64,000 nucleotides of DNA from Rhodoplanes sp046000175 (GTDB lineage: Bacteria; Pseudomonadota; Alphaproteobacteria; Rhizobiales; Xanthobacteraceae), in NCBI RefSeq assembly GCF_046000175.1, contig NZ_JBEOMB010000072.1, positions 6,937-70,936 on the forward strand, in the 5' to 3' direction. Shown piece by piece: positions 40,569-49,552 of this stretch. Within the stretch, counting starts at the first letter, position 1. Each line of letters begins with the position of its first letter. The translations under genes were made by a program, and so were the position numbers. The notes beneath the pieces are model-generated. The model had not been told where the DNA came from, ran no database searches, and saw only the letters and a list, made by a program, of their open reading frames with translations.

Positions 40569-42187
40569 AGTTCGGTCCGGTCCCGGTCGCCGAGGCGACG
40601 GGCGCCATCGTGGTGCACACGGTCCGCCAGGGCGGTCTCGTCCTGAAGAAGGGCACCGTGATCGGCGCGGCCGAGGCGGCTGCCCTGGAGGCGGCCGGCA
40701 TCCCGGAGATCGTCGTCGCGCGGCCGGAGACCGGCGACGTTCCCGAGGACGCGGCGGCGGGCGCCATCGCGGCGGCGGCCGCGGGGCCCGGCATCCGGGT
40801 CGACAAGGCGTTCACGGGCCGCGCCAACCTGTTCGCCGACGCGGCCGGCGTGCTGGTCGTCGACCGCGACGGTGTCGATCGCCTCAACGCCGTCGATCCC
40901 GACATCACCTTCGCGACGCTGCCGGCCTATGCGCCCGTGGTCGTCGGCACCATGGTGGCGACCGCGAAGATCATCCCGTTCGCGGTCGACGGCGCGGCCC
41001 GCGACGCCGCGCTCGCGGTGTCGTCGGGGCTGGTGCGGGTTGCGCCCTATCGCGTGAAGAAGGTCGCGGTCGTCTCGACGCTGCTGCCCGGCCTCGCCGA
41101 CAAGGTGATTGAGAAGACGCTGCGGGTCACGGCCGAGCGCTTGGCGCCGGCCGGCGCGGCCATTGTCGCCGAGCGCAAGGTGCCGCACGAGACCGAGGCC
41201 GTGACGCAGGCGATCGCCGGCGTGCTCGCCGAGGGGGCCGAGCTCGTCATCGTGTTCGGCGCCTCGGCGATCGCCGACCGGCGCGACGTGATTCCGGCGG
41301 CCGTGGAAGCGGCGGGCGGCCGCATCGCGCGCTTCGGCATGCCGGTCGATCCCGGCAATCTCCTGATGATCGCCGAGGTCGGCGGCCGGCCCGTGCTCGG
41401 CGCGCCGGGCTGCGCCCGCAGCCCCAAGGAGAACGGCTTCGACTGGGTCCTGGCGCGCCTGATGTGCGGGCTGCCGGTGACGAGCACCGACGTCGCCGGC
41501 ATGGGCGTCGGCGGCCTCCTGATGGAGATCGTGACGCGGCCGCAACCGCGCGAGGAGCCCTCCGACCCCGCTGCCACGTCGCACGGGACCAAGATCGCCG
41601 CTGTCGTTCTGGCCGCCGGCCGCTCGACCCGCATGGGCGGGCCGAACAAGCTGCTGGCCGAAATCGGCGGACGGCCGCTGGTGCGCATCGTCGTCGACGC
41701 GGTCCTGGCCTCGCAGGCCGGGCCGATCGTCGTCGTCACCGGCCACCAGCGCGATCGCGTCCGCGCCGTGCTCGCCAACCTGCCGGTCAGCTTCGTCCAC
41801 AATCCCGACTATGCCGAAGGGCTCTCGACCTCGGTGAAGGCCGGCATCGCGGCGCTGCCCGAGGACGTCGACGGTGCGATCGTCTGCCTCGGCGACATGC
41901 CGCAGGTCGACGCGGATCTGATCGATCGGCTGATCGCCGCCTTCGATCCGGAGAAGGGCGCCCTGATCGTGATCCCGACGGTCGAGGGCAAGCGCGGCAA
42001 CCCGGTCGTATGGTCGCGTCGCTTCTTCGCCGAGCTCGGCCGGCTGACCGGCGACATCGGCGCGCGAAACCTGATCTCCGCCTATCAGGAGGCCGTCGCC
42101 GAGGTGCCGGCCGCCGCCGCGGCGGCCACCGACGTCGACACGGCCGAGGCGCTCGCCGCCGTCAAGGCGGAGATCGAGGGCGGGTGA
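40565..42187 (+). CDS. Molybdopterin-binding / MobA-like nucleotidyltransferase fusion
   Basis: A 540-residue two-domain protein. Residues 1-340 resemble a MoaB/MoeA-type molybdopterin-binding domain (EATGAIVVHTV at the start, EGAELVIVFGASAIADRRDVIP in the middle, and GAPGCARSPKENGFDWVLARL). Residues 345-540 form a MocA/MobA-like NTP transferase: VVLAAGRSTRMGGPNKLLAEIGG (nucleotide-binding loop), VHNPDYAEGLSTSVKAGI, CLGDMPQVD and GKRGNPVVWSRRFF. MocA attaches CMP to molybdopterin to make the dinucleotide form used by xanthine oxidase family enzymes, which suits the cluster. It is the last gene of the cox unit. Confidence 0.88.
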   Translation: MKFGPVPVAEATGAIVVHTVRQGGLVLKKGTVIGAAEAAALEAAGIPEIVVARPETGDVPEDAAAGAIAAAAAGPGIRVDKAFTGRANLFADAAGVLVVDRDGVDRLNAVDPDITFATLPAYAPVVVGTMVATAKIIPFAVDGAARDAALAVSSGLVRVAPYRVKKVAVVSTLLPGLADKVIEKTLRVTAERLAPAGAAIVAERKVPHETEAVTQAIAGVLAEGAELVIVFGASAIADRRDVIPAAVEAAGGRIARFGMPVDPGNLLMIAEVGGRPVLGAPGCARSPKENGFDWVLARLMCGLPVTSTDVAGMGVGGLLMEIVTRPQPREEPSDPAATSHGTKIAAVVLAAGRSTRMGGPNKLLAEIGGRPLVRIVVDAVLASQAGPIVVVTGHQRDRVRAVLANLPVSFVHNPDYAEGLSTSVKAGIAALPEDVDGAIVCLGDMPQVDADLIDRLIAAFDPEKGALIVIPTVEGKRGNPVVWSRRFFAELGRLTGDIGARNLISAYQEAVAEVPAAAAAATDVDTAEALAAVKAEIEGG

Positions 42188-42216
42188 TCCTGGCGCGGTT
42201 GCCGTTGGAATCGATC

Positions 42217-42299
42217 CACACTCCGCTCATTCCCGCGAAAGCGGGAATCCAGAGCCACACGTCGGGCGGCCCCAGGGTCCCCGCTTTCACGGGAACGAG
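42217..42299. repeat. Interspersed palindromic repeat, family C copy 1
   Basis: CGCTCATTCCCGCGAAAGCGGGAATCCAG and the mirrored CCCCAGGGTCCCCGCTTTCACGGGAACGAG in outline: the arm TTCCCGCGAAAGCGGGAA is itself a hairpin. Copy 2 is at 54018-54104. It follows the cox cluster and may end its transcript. Confidence 0.82.
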
Positions 42300-42368
42300 C
42301 ACCAGTCAAATCCGATTCATCACAACCAAGAACCGCTCTGAAACGAGCGGGGGGGAAGGGCACAGCCG

Positions 42369-42674
42369 TCAGCGCGAGCACTCGATGGCGACGTAATCGT
42401 CGCAGGTCGCGCCGCGGCAGCCCGACGCCGCCGGCACCGAGCCGGTGATCTCGTCGCGGTCGACCTTTCGGAACGAGACGGCCTGCTTGAAGTCGCGCTG
42501 CTTGCACAGCGCCGTCGCCATGGCGGTGCCGCAGCGGGCGCCCGAAGCGAGGCACTGGTCGATGCCGTAGCCGTCGGCATTGTGGCCGAGGATGAAGATT
42601 CGCTTCTCGGCCTGGGCGACCGAGACGGCCGCCAGAAGGCTCACCACGAACGAGACCGTGAACAAGGGCCGCAT
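42369..42674 (-). CDS. Small exported hypothetical protein
   Basis: A 101-residue protein with a signal peptide (MRPLFTVSFVVSLLAAVSVAQA), then a short mature part with five cysteines: KRIFILGHNADGYGIDQCLASGARCGTAMATALCKQR, and SGCRGATCDDYVAIECSR. The even spacing suggests disulfides in the periplasm. Similar small proteins are common in Hyphomicrobiales; function unknown. ATG 42674 opens the signal peptide. It lies 183 bases after the nos operon's apbE on the same strand. Confidence 0.7.
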   Translation of the reverse strand: MRPLFTVSFVVSLLAAVSVAQAEKRIFILGHNADGYGIDQCLASGARCGTAMATALCKQRDFKQAVSFRKVDRDEITGSVPAASGCRGATCDDYVAIECSR

Positions 42675-42857
42675 CGGCGTGCTCGATCCATCAGAGAACG
42701 ACGGGGCCTTCTCGCGGCAGGCCGACCCGGGCGCCGGAAGGCGATCCCTAAAATGCGGACACAACCGTTAAGGTGGCGTTTATGAATCCGGCCGCCGACC
42801 CGCTGAAGAGGCTGGCGCTCGAGGCCTTTGCAGGCGCGCCTCTCCACGTTCGCTCGG

Positions 42858-43859
42858 CTACTCGCCCCGCCACGGGTAGAGCTCCACGGCGCTGCGTCGG
42901 GCAGTCTCGGCCATCACGGCATCGTCCATCAGGCTGAACGCCGTGGACAGGGCGTCGGCGGTGGTCGCGGTCGCCGCGACGACCGTGATGCGCCGGGCCG
43001 GTGCCGCGCAGCGCCCGGTGCGCGGATCGAAGAGATGGTTGCAGCGGCCGTCGGCGTCGAATGCGAAGCCGGCCGCCGCCGACGTCGCGACCGCCCGGTC
43101 GACGAGCGGGACGACGTCCGGAGCGCGAGTCGCTGACCTCTCGAGCGCCGCCTGCCACGGCCGTCCGCCCGGATGGTCACCGAGCGCGAAAATCTCGCCC
43201 ATGTCGACCATCGCATGCGCCAGCCCGGCGTCGCGCAGCCGCGCCACCACGCGGTCGGTGACGAAGCCCTGGGCGATGCCGTTGAGGGTGAGGGCCATGC
43301 CGCGGGTCGCGAAGGCGACGCGGTCGCGGCCGAACCGCACCTTGTCCCAGCCGACCCGCGCCAGCGCGTCGCGCAGCGCGTCGGCGGGCGGCGGACCGGC
43401 GTCGCGGCCGCGGGCGGAGAAATGCGCAGCATGGCAGGCCCACAGCGGCTGCACGGTGGGATCGAAGACGCCGCCGGTCGCCCGCACCATCGCGTCGCAG
43501 GCGGCGAGCAGGTCGACCAGCTCGGTCGGCGGGGCGATCACCACGCCGGTGCGGTTGAGCTCCGAGAGCACAGAGTCTGTGCGGTAGAGGCTGAAGATCG
43601 CCTCCAGCCGTGCCGTCTCGGCGACGGCGGCGCGGACCAGCCGCTCGGCCGTCGCGCGGTCGGGATGGTGGACTTGCAGGGTCGCGACGGCGCCCAGCGC
43701 GACGCCCCGCCACGTCACCAGCGCGCCGTCGGTCGCCGCATCGGCGGATCCGAACGGCAGCAGCGGCAGGCCGGCGGCGGCTGCCGCGACGGCGAGGAAA
43801 CGGCGGCGGCTGGGGTGCGGGTGAGATGCCGGGATCCGTGCCATCGGCTCAATGTCCAT
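42858..43859 (-). CDS. apbE: FAD:protein FMN transferase (ApbE/NosX)
   Basis: A 333-residue exported flavin transferase with a Tat signal (SRRRFLAVAAAAAGLP) and ApbE landmarks: FSLYRTDSVLSELNR, GGVFDPTVQPLW, ALTLNGIAQGFVTDRV, MVDMGEIFALG, and the C-terminal TTADALSTAFSLM with the metal-binding Thr/Asp. In nos clusters this gene (nosX) attaches FMN covalently to NosR. The start at 43859 overlaps nosL by 11 bases; ATG 43844 is an alternative with a 4-base gap. It is the last gene of the nosRZDFYL-apbE operon. Confidence 0.92.
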   Translation of the reverse strand: MDIEPMARIPASHPHPSRRRFLAVAAAAAGLPLLPFGSADAATDGALVTWRGVALGAVATLQVHHPDRATAERLVRAAVAETARLEAIFSLYRTDSVLSELNRTGVVIAPPTELVDLLAACDAMVRATGGVFDPTVQPLWACHAAHFSARGRDAGPPPADALRDALARVGWDKVRFGRDRVAFATRGMALTLNGIAQGFVTDRVVARLRDAGLAHAMVDMGEIFALGDHPGGRPWQAALERSATRAPDVVPLVDRAVATSAAAGFAFDADGRCNHLFDPRTGRCAAPARRITVVAATATTADALSTAFSLMDDAVMAETARRSAVELYPWRGE

Positions 43860-44412
43860 GCGCTGCCGACCCGTCGGTTGCGCCGGTCGCGCGGACCGGC
43901 TCGGCCGGGCCGCCCAGCACGTAGTCGTGCGGGATCTCGGCGAGTCGCACGACGCGGCCGCCGTTCCGCTCGGTGAAGGCTTCGGCGGCGCTCCGCTCGC
44001 CGAACGGCACCGTCTCGGGCGCGCCCATGCCGCCGCGCAGCCGGCTGTCGATGACGAACCACGCCTTCGACACCTCGACCCAGTTGGTCGCGCCGGGAGT
44101 GTCCCAGCTCTCGGCGCGGGCCATGTCGGAGACGTAGACGGCGCGGATGTCCCGCGGCTCGTCCGGCATCAGCGTGAAGGCGACGGCGTCGCGCGCCGCC
44201 GAGAACCACACCGGGTCGATCCGGCTCGCCAGGTGGATCTGCCCCTTCGGCCCGGGATGCTCCAGCACGTTCATGCCGCAATAGTGGCCCATCGCCTCGG
44301 CGGTCAGGGCCTGCGGGGGCGGCGGCGGGGCGGCGGCCTGCTCGCTGCAGGCGGCGAGCGCGAGCAGGACCGGCAAAGCGAGCAGCGCGGCGAGCCGAAG
44401 CATCGGGCGCAT
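43849..44412 (-). CDS. nosL: Nitrous oxide reductase accessory lipoprotein NosL
   Basis: A 187-residue lipoprotein with lipobox LALAAC (Cys at residue 22). The mature NosL domain contains MGHYCGMNVLEHPGPKGQIHL, whose Cys and Met residues form the Cu(I)-binding region, then VYVSDMARAESW and the DSRLRGGMGAPETVPFGERSAAEAF segment. NosL supplies copper for the CuZ site of NosZ in concert with NosDFY. An extra His-containing C-terminal tail (ATGATDGSAAHGH) may also bind metal. Confidence 0.93.
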   Translation of the reverse strand: MRPMLRLAALLALPVLLALAACSEQAAAPPPPPQALTAEAMGHYCGMNVLEHPGPKGQIHLASRIDPVWFSAARDAVAFTLMPDEPRDIRAVYVSDMARAESWDTPGATNWVEVSKAWFVIDSRLRGGMGAPETVPFGERSAAEAFTERNGGRVVRLAEIPHDYVLGGPAEPVRATGATDGSAAHGH

Positions 44413-44414
44413 CG

Positions 44415-45245
44415 TCAGATCTCCTTGCGGGCGAAGGCGGCCGTCGCGGCGGCGAGGGGCAGCACGGTCCAGGCGACCAGCGCCGCGACGAGCGTCGGCA
44501 CGGCGAGCGACACCGTGCCGGCGAGCCCGGCCATGCCGGAGAACAGGCTGACATTGGCGAAGCCGGTCAGGTTGAGGAGCCGATAGGCGTCGGTCGGGTT
44601 GAGGAGCAGCACCGCCTCGATCGCGCCGGCGCCGAGACGGGTGCCCTGGTCGGCGACGAGCAGGCCGAGCAGCGCGAGGTCGTAGACGACGACGAACAGC
44701 AGCCACAGGCCGATCGCCACGGCGGCCGCCGCGGCGCGGCTGCGGGCGAGCGCGCTGACGCAGGTGCCGATCGCCAGGAAGGCGGCGCCGAGCAGCAGCG
44801 ACGCGCCGATCATGGCGGCGAAGGCCGCCCAGCTCTCCGCCGCGATGTCGCGCGCCGTGATCAGGATCGCCGCGCCGGCGGCGCCGAAGCCGATCAAGGT
44901 GGCGAGCGCGAGCACGATCAGATGGCCGACGAACTTGCCGAGCACCACCTGCCAGCGCGCCACCGGGTAGCCGAGCAGCAGCAGCATGGTGCCGCGCTCC
45001 ACCTCGCCGACCAGCGCGTCGTGCGAGATCAGCAGCGCGATCAGCGGCAGCAGCAGGATGGTCAGGCTCGACAGGCTGACGACGACGACGTCGAGCGCGT
45101 TCGCACCCGTGGTGCCGGTCGGCGCGCTGCCGAGCAGCGTCAGGCTCAAGGCGAGAGCCCCGAGCAGCAGCGTCGCCGCCACGACCCAGCGGTTGCGCAC
45201 GGCCTCGCGCAGCTCCTTGCCGGCGATCGCGGCGAGGTTGATCAT
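44415..45245 (-). CDS. nosY: ABC transporter permease NosY
   Basis: A 276-residue membrane protein with about six spans, opening MINLAAIAGKELREAVRNRW, the NosY start. DALVGEVERGTMLLLLGYPVARWQVVLGKF is the conserved cytoplasmic stretch of the family. It forms the NosDFY complex with NosF (ATPase) and periplasmic NosD for CuZ biogenesis. Its start overlaps the nosF stop by four bases and its stop is 2 bases from nosL. Confidence 0.93.
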   Translation of the reverse strand: MINLAAIAGKELREAVRNRWVVAATLLLGALALSLTLLGSAPTGTTGANALDVVVVSLSSLTILLLPLIALLISHDALVGEVERGTMLLLLGYPVARWQVVLGKFVGHLIVLALATLIGFGAAGAAILITARDIAAESWAAFAAMIGASLLLGAAFLAIGTCVSALARSRAAAAAVAIGLWLLFVVVYDLALLGLLVADQGTRLGAGAIEAVLLLNPTDAYRLLNLTGFANVSLFSGMAGLAGTVSLAVPTLVAALVAWTVLPLAAATAAFARKEI

Positions 45246-46156
45246 CGGGCGTCTCCCCCGCGGAGGAAATGGGCGTAGAGATCGTCGAGTGTCGGCTCGG
45301 CGACCTCGATGTCGTCGATGGCGGCGCCGCTCTCGACGGCACGGCGCAGCAGCGCCATCTTGCCGTCCGGCGTGCAGGTCAGGTCGAAGTGATGCCCGTT
45401 GAACGCCTCGCCGCTCTCGCGCAGCCAGGCCGGCGCCTCCGCCTGTGCGCCGGCGACCTTGACGCGCACCCGGATGGGCAGGCGGGCGAGACGGCGCAGC
45501 GCGCCGAGCGAGCCGTCGGCCAGGACCACGCCGCGGTCGAGGATGACGACCCGATCGGCGACGCCCTCGAGCTCGCCGAGCGCGTGGGTGGAGATCAGCA
45601 CCGTGGCGCCGCCGCGGACGAGATCGCGGATCAGCCCGTACAGCTGGCCGCGCAACGCCGGATCGAGCCCGGTGGTCGGCTCGTCGAGCAGCAGGAGCGC
45701 GGGCTCGCCGAGCAGCGCCTGGGCGAGGCCGAGCCGCTGGCGCATGCCTTTCGAATAGGTGCCGATGCGCCGGTCGGCGGCCGCGGCGAGGCCGACGCGG
45801 TCGAGCAGCGGCGCGACGACGCGCATCGGCTCGCGCTTCAGCCGCGCATAGAACCGCAGCATCTCGGTCGCGGTCAGCGCCGGGTTGAACGCGATGGTCT
45901 CGGGCAGGAAGCCGATCCGACGCCGCACCGCGAACGCCCCCGCGTCCGGATCGGATCCGAGCACGCGGACGCTGCCGCGGGTCGGATGCAGCAGGCCGAG
46001 CATCAGCTTCATCAGCGTGGTCTTGCCGGCGCCGTTGTGGCCGACCAGCGCGACGCATTCGCCCGCCGCTGCCGACAGCGACACGTCGCGCACCGCTTCG
46101 ACCGTGCCGTAGCGCTTGGCGACGTTGTGCAGCTCGACGATCGGGGACCCGGTCAT
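45242..46156 (-). CDS. nosF: ABC transporter ATP-binding protein NosF
   Basis: A 304-residue ABC ATPase: Walker A GHNGAGKTT, Q-loop region GFLPETIAFNPALTATEMLRFYARLK, signature YSKGMRQRLGLA, Walker B LLLLDEPTTGLDP and switch His in LISTHALGELE. The C-terminal 90 residues are the regulatory extension of this subfamily. It is coupled by four-base overlaps to nosD upstream and nosY downstream. Confidence 0.94.
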   Translation of the reverse strand: MTGSPIVELHNVAKRYGTVEAVRDVSLSAAAGECVALVGHNGAGKTTLMKLMLGLLHPTRGSVRVLGSDPDAGAFAVRRRIGFLPETIAFNPALTATEMLRFYARLKREPMRVVAPLLDRVGLAAAADRRIGTYSKGMRQRLGLAQALLGEPALLLLDEPTTGLDPALRGQLYGLIRDLVRGGATVLISTHALGELEGVADRVVILDRGVVLADGSLGALRRLARLPIRVRVKVAGAQAEAPAWLRESGEAFNGHHFDLTCTPDGKMALLRRAVESGAAIDDIEVAEPTLDDLYAHFLRGGDAR

Positions 46157-47556
46157 GGCGAACGTCTCCCGGAGGTTTCTCGGACGCCCTGGGCGAGGGC
46201 CGGCGCCGCGGCCGCGGGGATGGGTGGTGCCGCCATCAGCGGATGACTGTCGATCACGCCGCCCGGATAGAGGGCCGGGAACTGCGCCTGCGCCCAGCGC
46301 AGGAGCTGCACGGCCGGGCTGGCGATCAGGATCTTCGCCGCGGGCGCGGTCCACAGCACCTTGTCGACGATGTCGTTCGGCCGGTAGGCCGTGTCGCCGA
46401 CCCCGTCGCCGTCGAGATCGAAGGCGGGGTTGTCGCTCCAGAAGTTGCCGCGCCTGTCCTTCGACCAGTCGAGCGACCGGGTGCCGACATACTTCACCTG
46501 GTGCCGGTTCTTCACGAAGGCGTTGCCGACGATCTCGTTCTTCTCCGAGCCGGCCGTGAAGTGAACGCCGATCTCGCACCCGTCGAAGCGGTTGCCCGAG
46601 AAGCGGTTGGCGTTGGCGTTGTAGATGAACACGCACTTCTCCGGGCCGGCGCGTCGCACCGTTCCGGCGCTTTCACGCGCCCGCGCCAGGAGTGCCGTGT
46701 GCTGATCGTCGCCGCCGATGTCGGCCGTCTCCGCGATCGGCCCGCCGAGCACCACATTGCCCGCGATGGTGGAGCCGTTGGCGTAGTTGAACAGGAAACC
46801 GTGGTCGCGGTCGCGCTCCGAGCGGTTTCCGGTGATCCGCAGCCGGCTCGAATACATGATGGCGTAGCCGACGTGATTGCCGAGCGAGACGTTGCCTTCG
46901 ACCGCGCTGTCGTTGGCGTACATGTAGTGGATGCCGAAGCGCAGCTCGGCGAACCGGTTGTCGGAGAAGGTATTGTCGCGGCTGGTGATGACGAAGATGC
47001 CGTCGCGGCCGAAGCGGATGTCGTTGCCGGTCACCCGGGCGCCCGGCGCGTTCCACATCGAGACGCCGTTGCCGGCCTCGCTGGTGCGTCCGCCCTTGCG
47101 CCCGACGATCACGTTGCGCGTCACCGCCGCGCCGGCGGCGCCGTGCACATAGACGCCGAACAGGTTGCCCTCGATGCGATTGCCCTCGACCACGGCGCGG
47201 CTCGCCGTGCGGGCGAGGAACACGCCCGAATCCATCTTCTCCAGATCGGAGCCGGAGCCGCGGATCACCAGGCCCGCGACCGCCGCGTCGGGCGCCGTCA
47301 CGGTGACGGCGCTGCCCTGGCCGGAGCCGGAGAGCACGGCACCCGGCGCACCCTCGAGCCGCAGCGCTCGCGACACGGTGACCGGTCCGCGGTGCGCCCC
47401 GGCGGCCAGCACCACGGTGTCGCCGTCGGCGGCGGCGTCGAGCGCCGCCTGCACGTCGGCGCCGGCCGGAACGGTGACGCGCTCTGCTTGCGCCGCGACC
47501 GGAGCAGCGGCCCAGAGGGCCGCTGCCAGGAGCGTATGGTGGAGTCGGGCCATCAT
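46153..47556 (-). CDS. nosD: Periplasmic copper-assembly protein NosD
   Basis: A 467-residue beta-helix protein with a signal peptide (to about AQA, residue 23). The first coil contains VPAGADVQAALDAAADGDTVVL. Repeated right-handed beta-helix turns follow, with N-rich motifs (VVEGNRIEGNLFGVY, VTGNDIRFGRDGIFV, ITSRDNTFSDNRFAELRFGIHYMY, MYSSRLRITGNRSERDRDHGFLFNYA), and the conserved DLDGDGVGDTAYRPNDIVDKVLW near the C-terminus. NosD sits on NosFY and works with NosL to build CuZ. The start overlaps the nosZ stop. Confidence 0.94.
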   Translation of the reverse strand: MMARLHHTLLAAALWAAAPVAAQAERVTVPAGADVQAALDAAADGDTVVLAAGAHRGPVTVSRALRLEGAPGAVLSGSGQGSAVTVTAPDAAVAGLVIRGSGSDLEKMDSGVFLARTASRAVVEGNRIEGNLFGVYVHGAAGAAVTRNVIVGRKGGRTSEAGNGVSMWNAPGARVTGNDIRFGRDGIFVITSRDNTFSDNRFAELRFGIHYMYANDSAVEGNVSLGNHVGYAIMYSSRLRITGNRSERDRDHGFLFNYANGSTIAGNVVLGGPIAETADIGGDDQHTALLARARESAGTVRRAGPEKCVFIYNANANRFSGNRFDGCEIGVHFTAGSEKNEIVGNAFVKNRHQVKYVGTRSLDWSKDRRGNFWSDNPAFDLDGDGVGDTAYRPNDIVDKVLWTAPAAKILIASPAVQLLRWAQAQFPALYPGGVIDSHPLMAAPPIPAAAAPALAQGVRETSGRRSP

Positions 47557-49526
47557 GCGTTGCGCGGATGCACGAGCATGCGGCCCTTCATCTCCATGTG
47601 CATGGCGTGGCAGAACCACGTGCAGTAGTACCAGTAGACGCCGGGCCGGCTCGCCGTGAACGAGACCGACGCGGTCGCCTGCGGTGCCACCTCCATGCTG
47701 ATGCCGTAGTTGACGATGGCGAAGCCGTGCGACAGGTCCTCGATGTCGTCGACATTGGTGACGTAGACGGTGACGTTGTCGCCCTGGTTCACCTCGAACT
47801 GCTCGAGCGCGAAGGCCGGAGCCGACGAGGTCATGTAGACCCGCACCGTGCTGCCGTCGCGGATCACCTTGGCATCGGTCTCCAGCGTGATGCCGTCGGC
47901 CGCCGCCTGCTTGCGGGCGTCCTCGAAGAACGGATCGTCACGCTTCCAGACGTGCAGCGGGTTCACCTTGGAGCGATGCACGATGGTGGCGTCGTGCGGC
48001 TCGGCGAAGCTCGGCCCGTCGTGCACCACCATCATGCGGTCGCCGGAGATGTCGATCAGCTGATCGTTCTCCGGCTTCAGCGGACCGACGTTCAGGAAGC
48101 GGTCCTTGGAGAACTTGTTGAGCGAGATGAGCCACTTTCCGTCCGCCTCCTTGGTCTGGCCCATGGAGGTGTGGTTGTGGCCGGGCTGGTAGTGGACGTC
48201 GAGCTTCTGGATGATCGGGTCGACCTTCTCGCCCTTGAAGGCGCGCTTCGCCGCCTCGATGTTCCACTTGCAGACCTGGCTGTCGAGGAACAGCGTCGTG
48301 TAGGCGTTGCCCTTGCCGTCATAGGCCGTGTGCAGCGGGCCGAGGCCGAGCTCCGGCTCGGCGACGACCACGTCGCGCGGCTTGATCTTGTCGTCGAACA
48401 GGTCGTCGAACAGCCGCACGTCGAACACCGTCACGGTCGGCGACAGCTTGCCGTTGGCGACGACATGGATGCCATCCGGCGCCGTGTTGATGCCGTGCGG
48501 GCTGTTGGAGACCGGAACGTAGCGGGTGTAAGGCGAACCCTTGCGGCCGTCGACGACGGGCACGCCGTTCATCACGGTGACGTCGCCCTTCTTCACCGCC
48601 TCCTCGATGCGCTTGATGTTGAAGATGACGACCCAGTCCTGCTCGTTCGCCGACATCTCGGCGAGCGTCACGCCGCCCTCGGAGTTGTAGCAGGTGGCGA
48701 AGGCGTACTTGCCCTGATAGTCGGCGTCGACATTGTCGAGATTGCCGTCGACCCGCACCTGCCAGGCGACCTTCATGGTGTCGCCGTCGATGGCCGAGAA
48801 GATCGACCAGTACTGCTTGGGATCGTTCAGCACCTTGCCGTCGTTGGGCAGCGGCACGCCGTCCTCGCCGTTGGCGAACACGTAGCCGGTGCGAGGATAT
48901 TTCTGCACCCGCAGCCCGTGGACGGTGTGCTGGTTCGGGAGCTGGATGATCTTGTCGCATTTCATGATGTCGCAGCGGACCCGGGCGACGCGGGTGTTCG
49001 CCTTGTCGTTCATGAATACGTAGCGGCCGTCATAGGTACCGTCCGTGAACGACATGTGCGGGTGGTGCAGGTCGCCGTTCAGGTAGGTGCCGCCCTTGTC
49101 CTTGAGGAACTCCTTCGTCTCCGGCGTGAGGCCCTCGGTGAGCACCTTCAGGCTCTCGTTGGTCTGGCCCCAGCCGGTGGCGCTGTCGCGGTTGAACACC
49201 GGCACGCGCATCAGCTCGCGCATCGACGGCAGGCCGACGATGCGCATCTCGCCGGTCTGGCCCGACGAGAAGAACACGTAGTACTCGTCGAGCTCGCCCG
49301 GCTTCACCTCGTACTTGGCGGGGCCGCGGACCGGCGGCTGCGCGCGCTGCGGCGCCGGTGCGGGGGCGGGCGGACGCGGCTGCGCCGCGGCGGTGTCGAG
49401 CCCCGACACCCCGGCGCCGGCGGCGACGCCGGCCACCCCGGCCACGGTCGCGGCCGCACCGGTCCTGATCAGGTCGCGTCGATTGAGGTCGGGTCGGCTG
49501 AACGTCGAATGGTCGTCGGTGCTCAT
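47553..49526 (-). CDS. nosZ: Nitrous oxide reductase NosZ, clade I (Tat-exported)
   Basis: Terminal enzyme of denitrification, N2O + 2e- + 2H+ to N2 + H2O, in the periplasm. The 657-residue precursor has a Tat signal (NRRDLIRTG), typical of clade I. The seven-bladed propeller carries CuZ histidines in DLHHPHMSFTDG and in later His motifs (SPHGINTAPDGIH, GLGPLHTAYD, PGHNHTSMG, AEPHDATIVHRSK). The C-terminal cupredoxin domain holds CuA ligands C635, C639, H643 and M646 (CTWFCHAMHMEM). A Pro/Ala-rich linker of about 30 residues follows the signal. ATG 49526 is set by GAGGAG. Confidence 0.97.
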   Translation of the reverse strand: MSTDDHSTFSRPDLNRRDLIRTGAAATVAGVAGVAAGAGVSGLDTAAAQPRPPAPAPAPQRAQPPVRGPAKYEVKPGELDEYYVFFSSGQTGEMRIVGLPSMRELMRVPVFNRDSATGWGQTNESLKVLTEGLTPETKEFLKDKGGTYLNGDLHHPHMSFTDGTYDGRYVFMNDKANTRVARVRCDIMKCDKIIQLPNQHTVHGLRVQKYPRTGYVFANGEDGVPLPNDGKVLNDPKQYWSIFSAIDGDTMKVAWQVRVDGNLDNVDADYQGKYAFATCYNSEGGVTLAEMSANEQDWVVIFNIKRIEEAVKKGDVTVMNGVPVVDGRKGSPYTRYVPVSNSPHGINTAPDGIHVVANGKLSPTVTVFDVRLFDDLFDDKIKPRDVVVAEPELGLGPLHTAYDGKGNAYTTLFLDSQVCKWNIEAAKRAFKGEKVDPIIQKLDVHYQPGHNHTSMGQTKEADGKWLISLNKFSKDRFLNVGPLKPENDQLIDISGDRMMVVHDGPSFAEPHDATIVHRSKVNPLHVWKRDDPFFEDARKQAAADGITLETDAKVIRDGSTVRVYMTSSAPAFALEQFEVNQGDNVTVYVTNVDDIEDLSHGFAIVNYGISMEVAPQATASVSFTASRPGVYWYYCTWFCHAMHMEMKGRMLVHPRNA

Positions 49527-49552
49527 GGTGTCTCCTCTGGTGCGCGCCGGTT

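Noticed and set aside
42782..42880. A 32-codon plus-strand frame (MNPAADPLKRLALEAF...)
   Set aside because: It overlaps the 3' end of apbE on the other strand, has no clear ribosome site and matches nothing I know.
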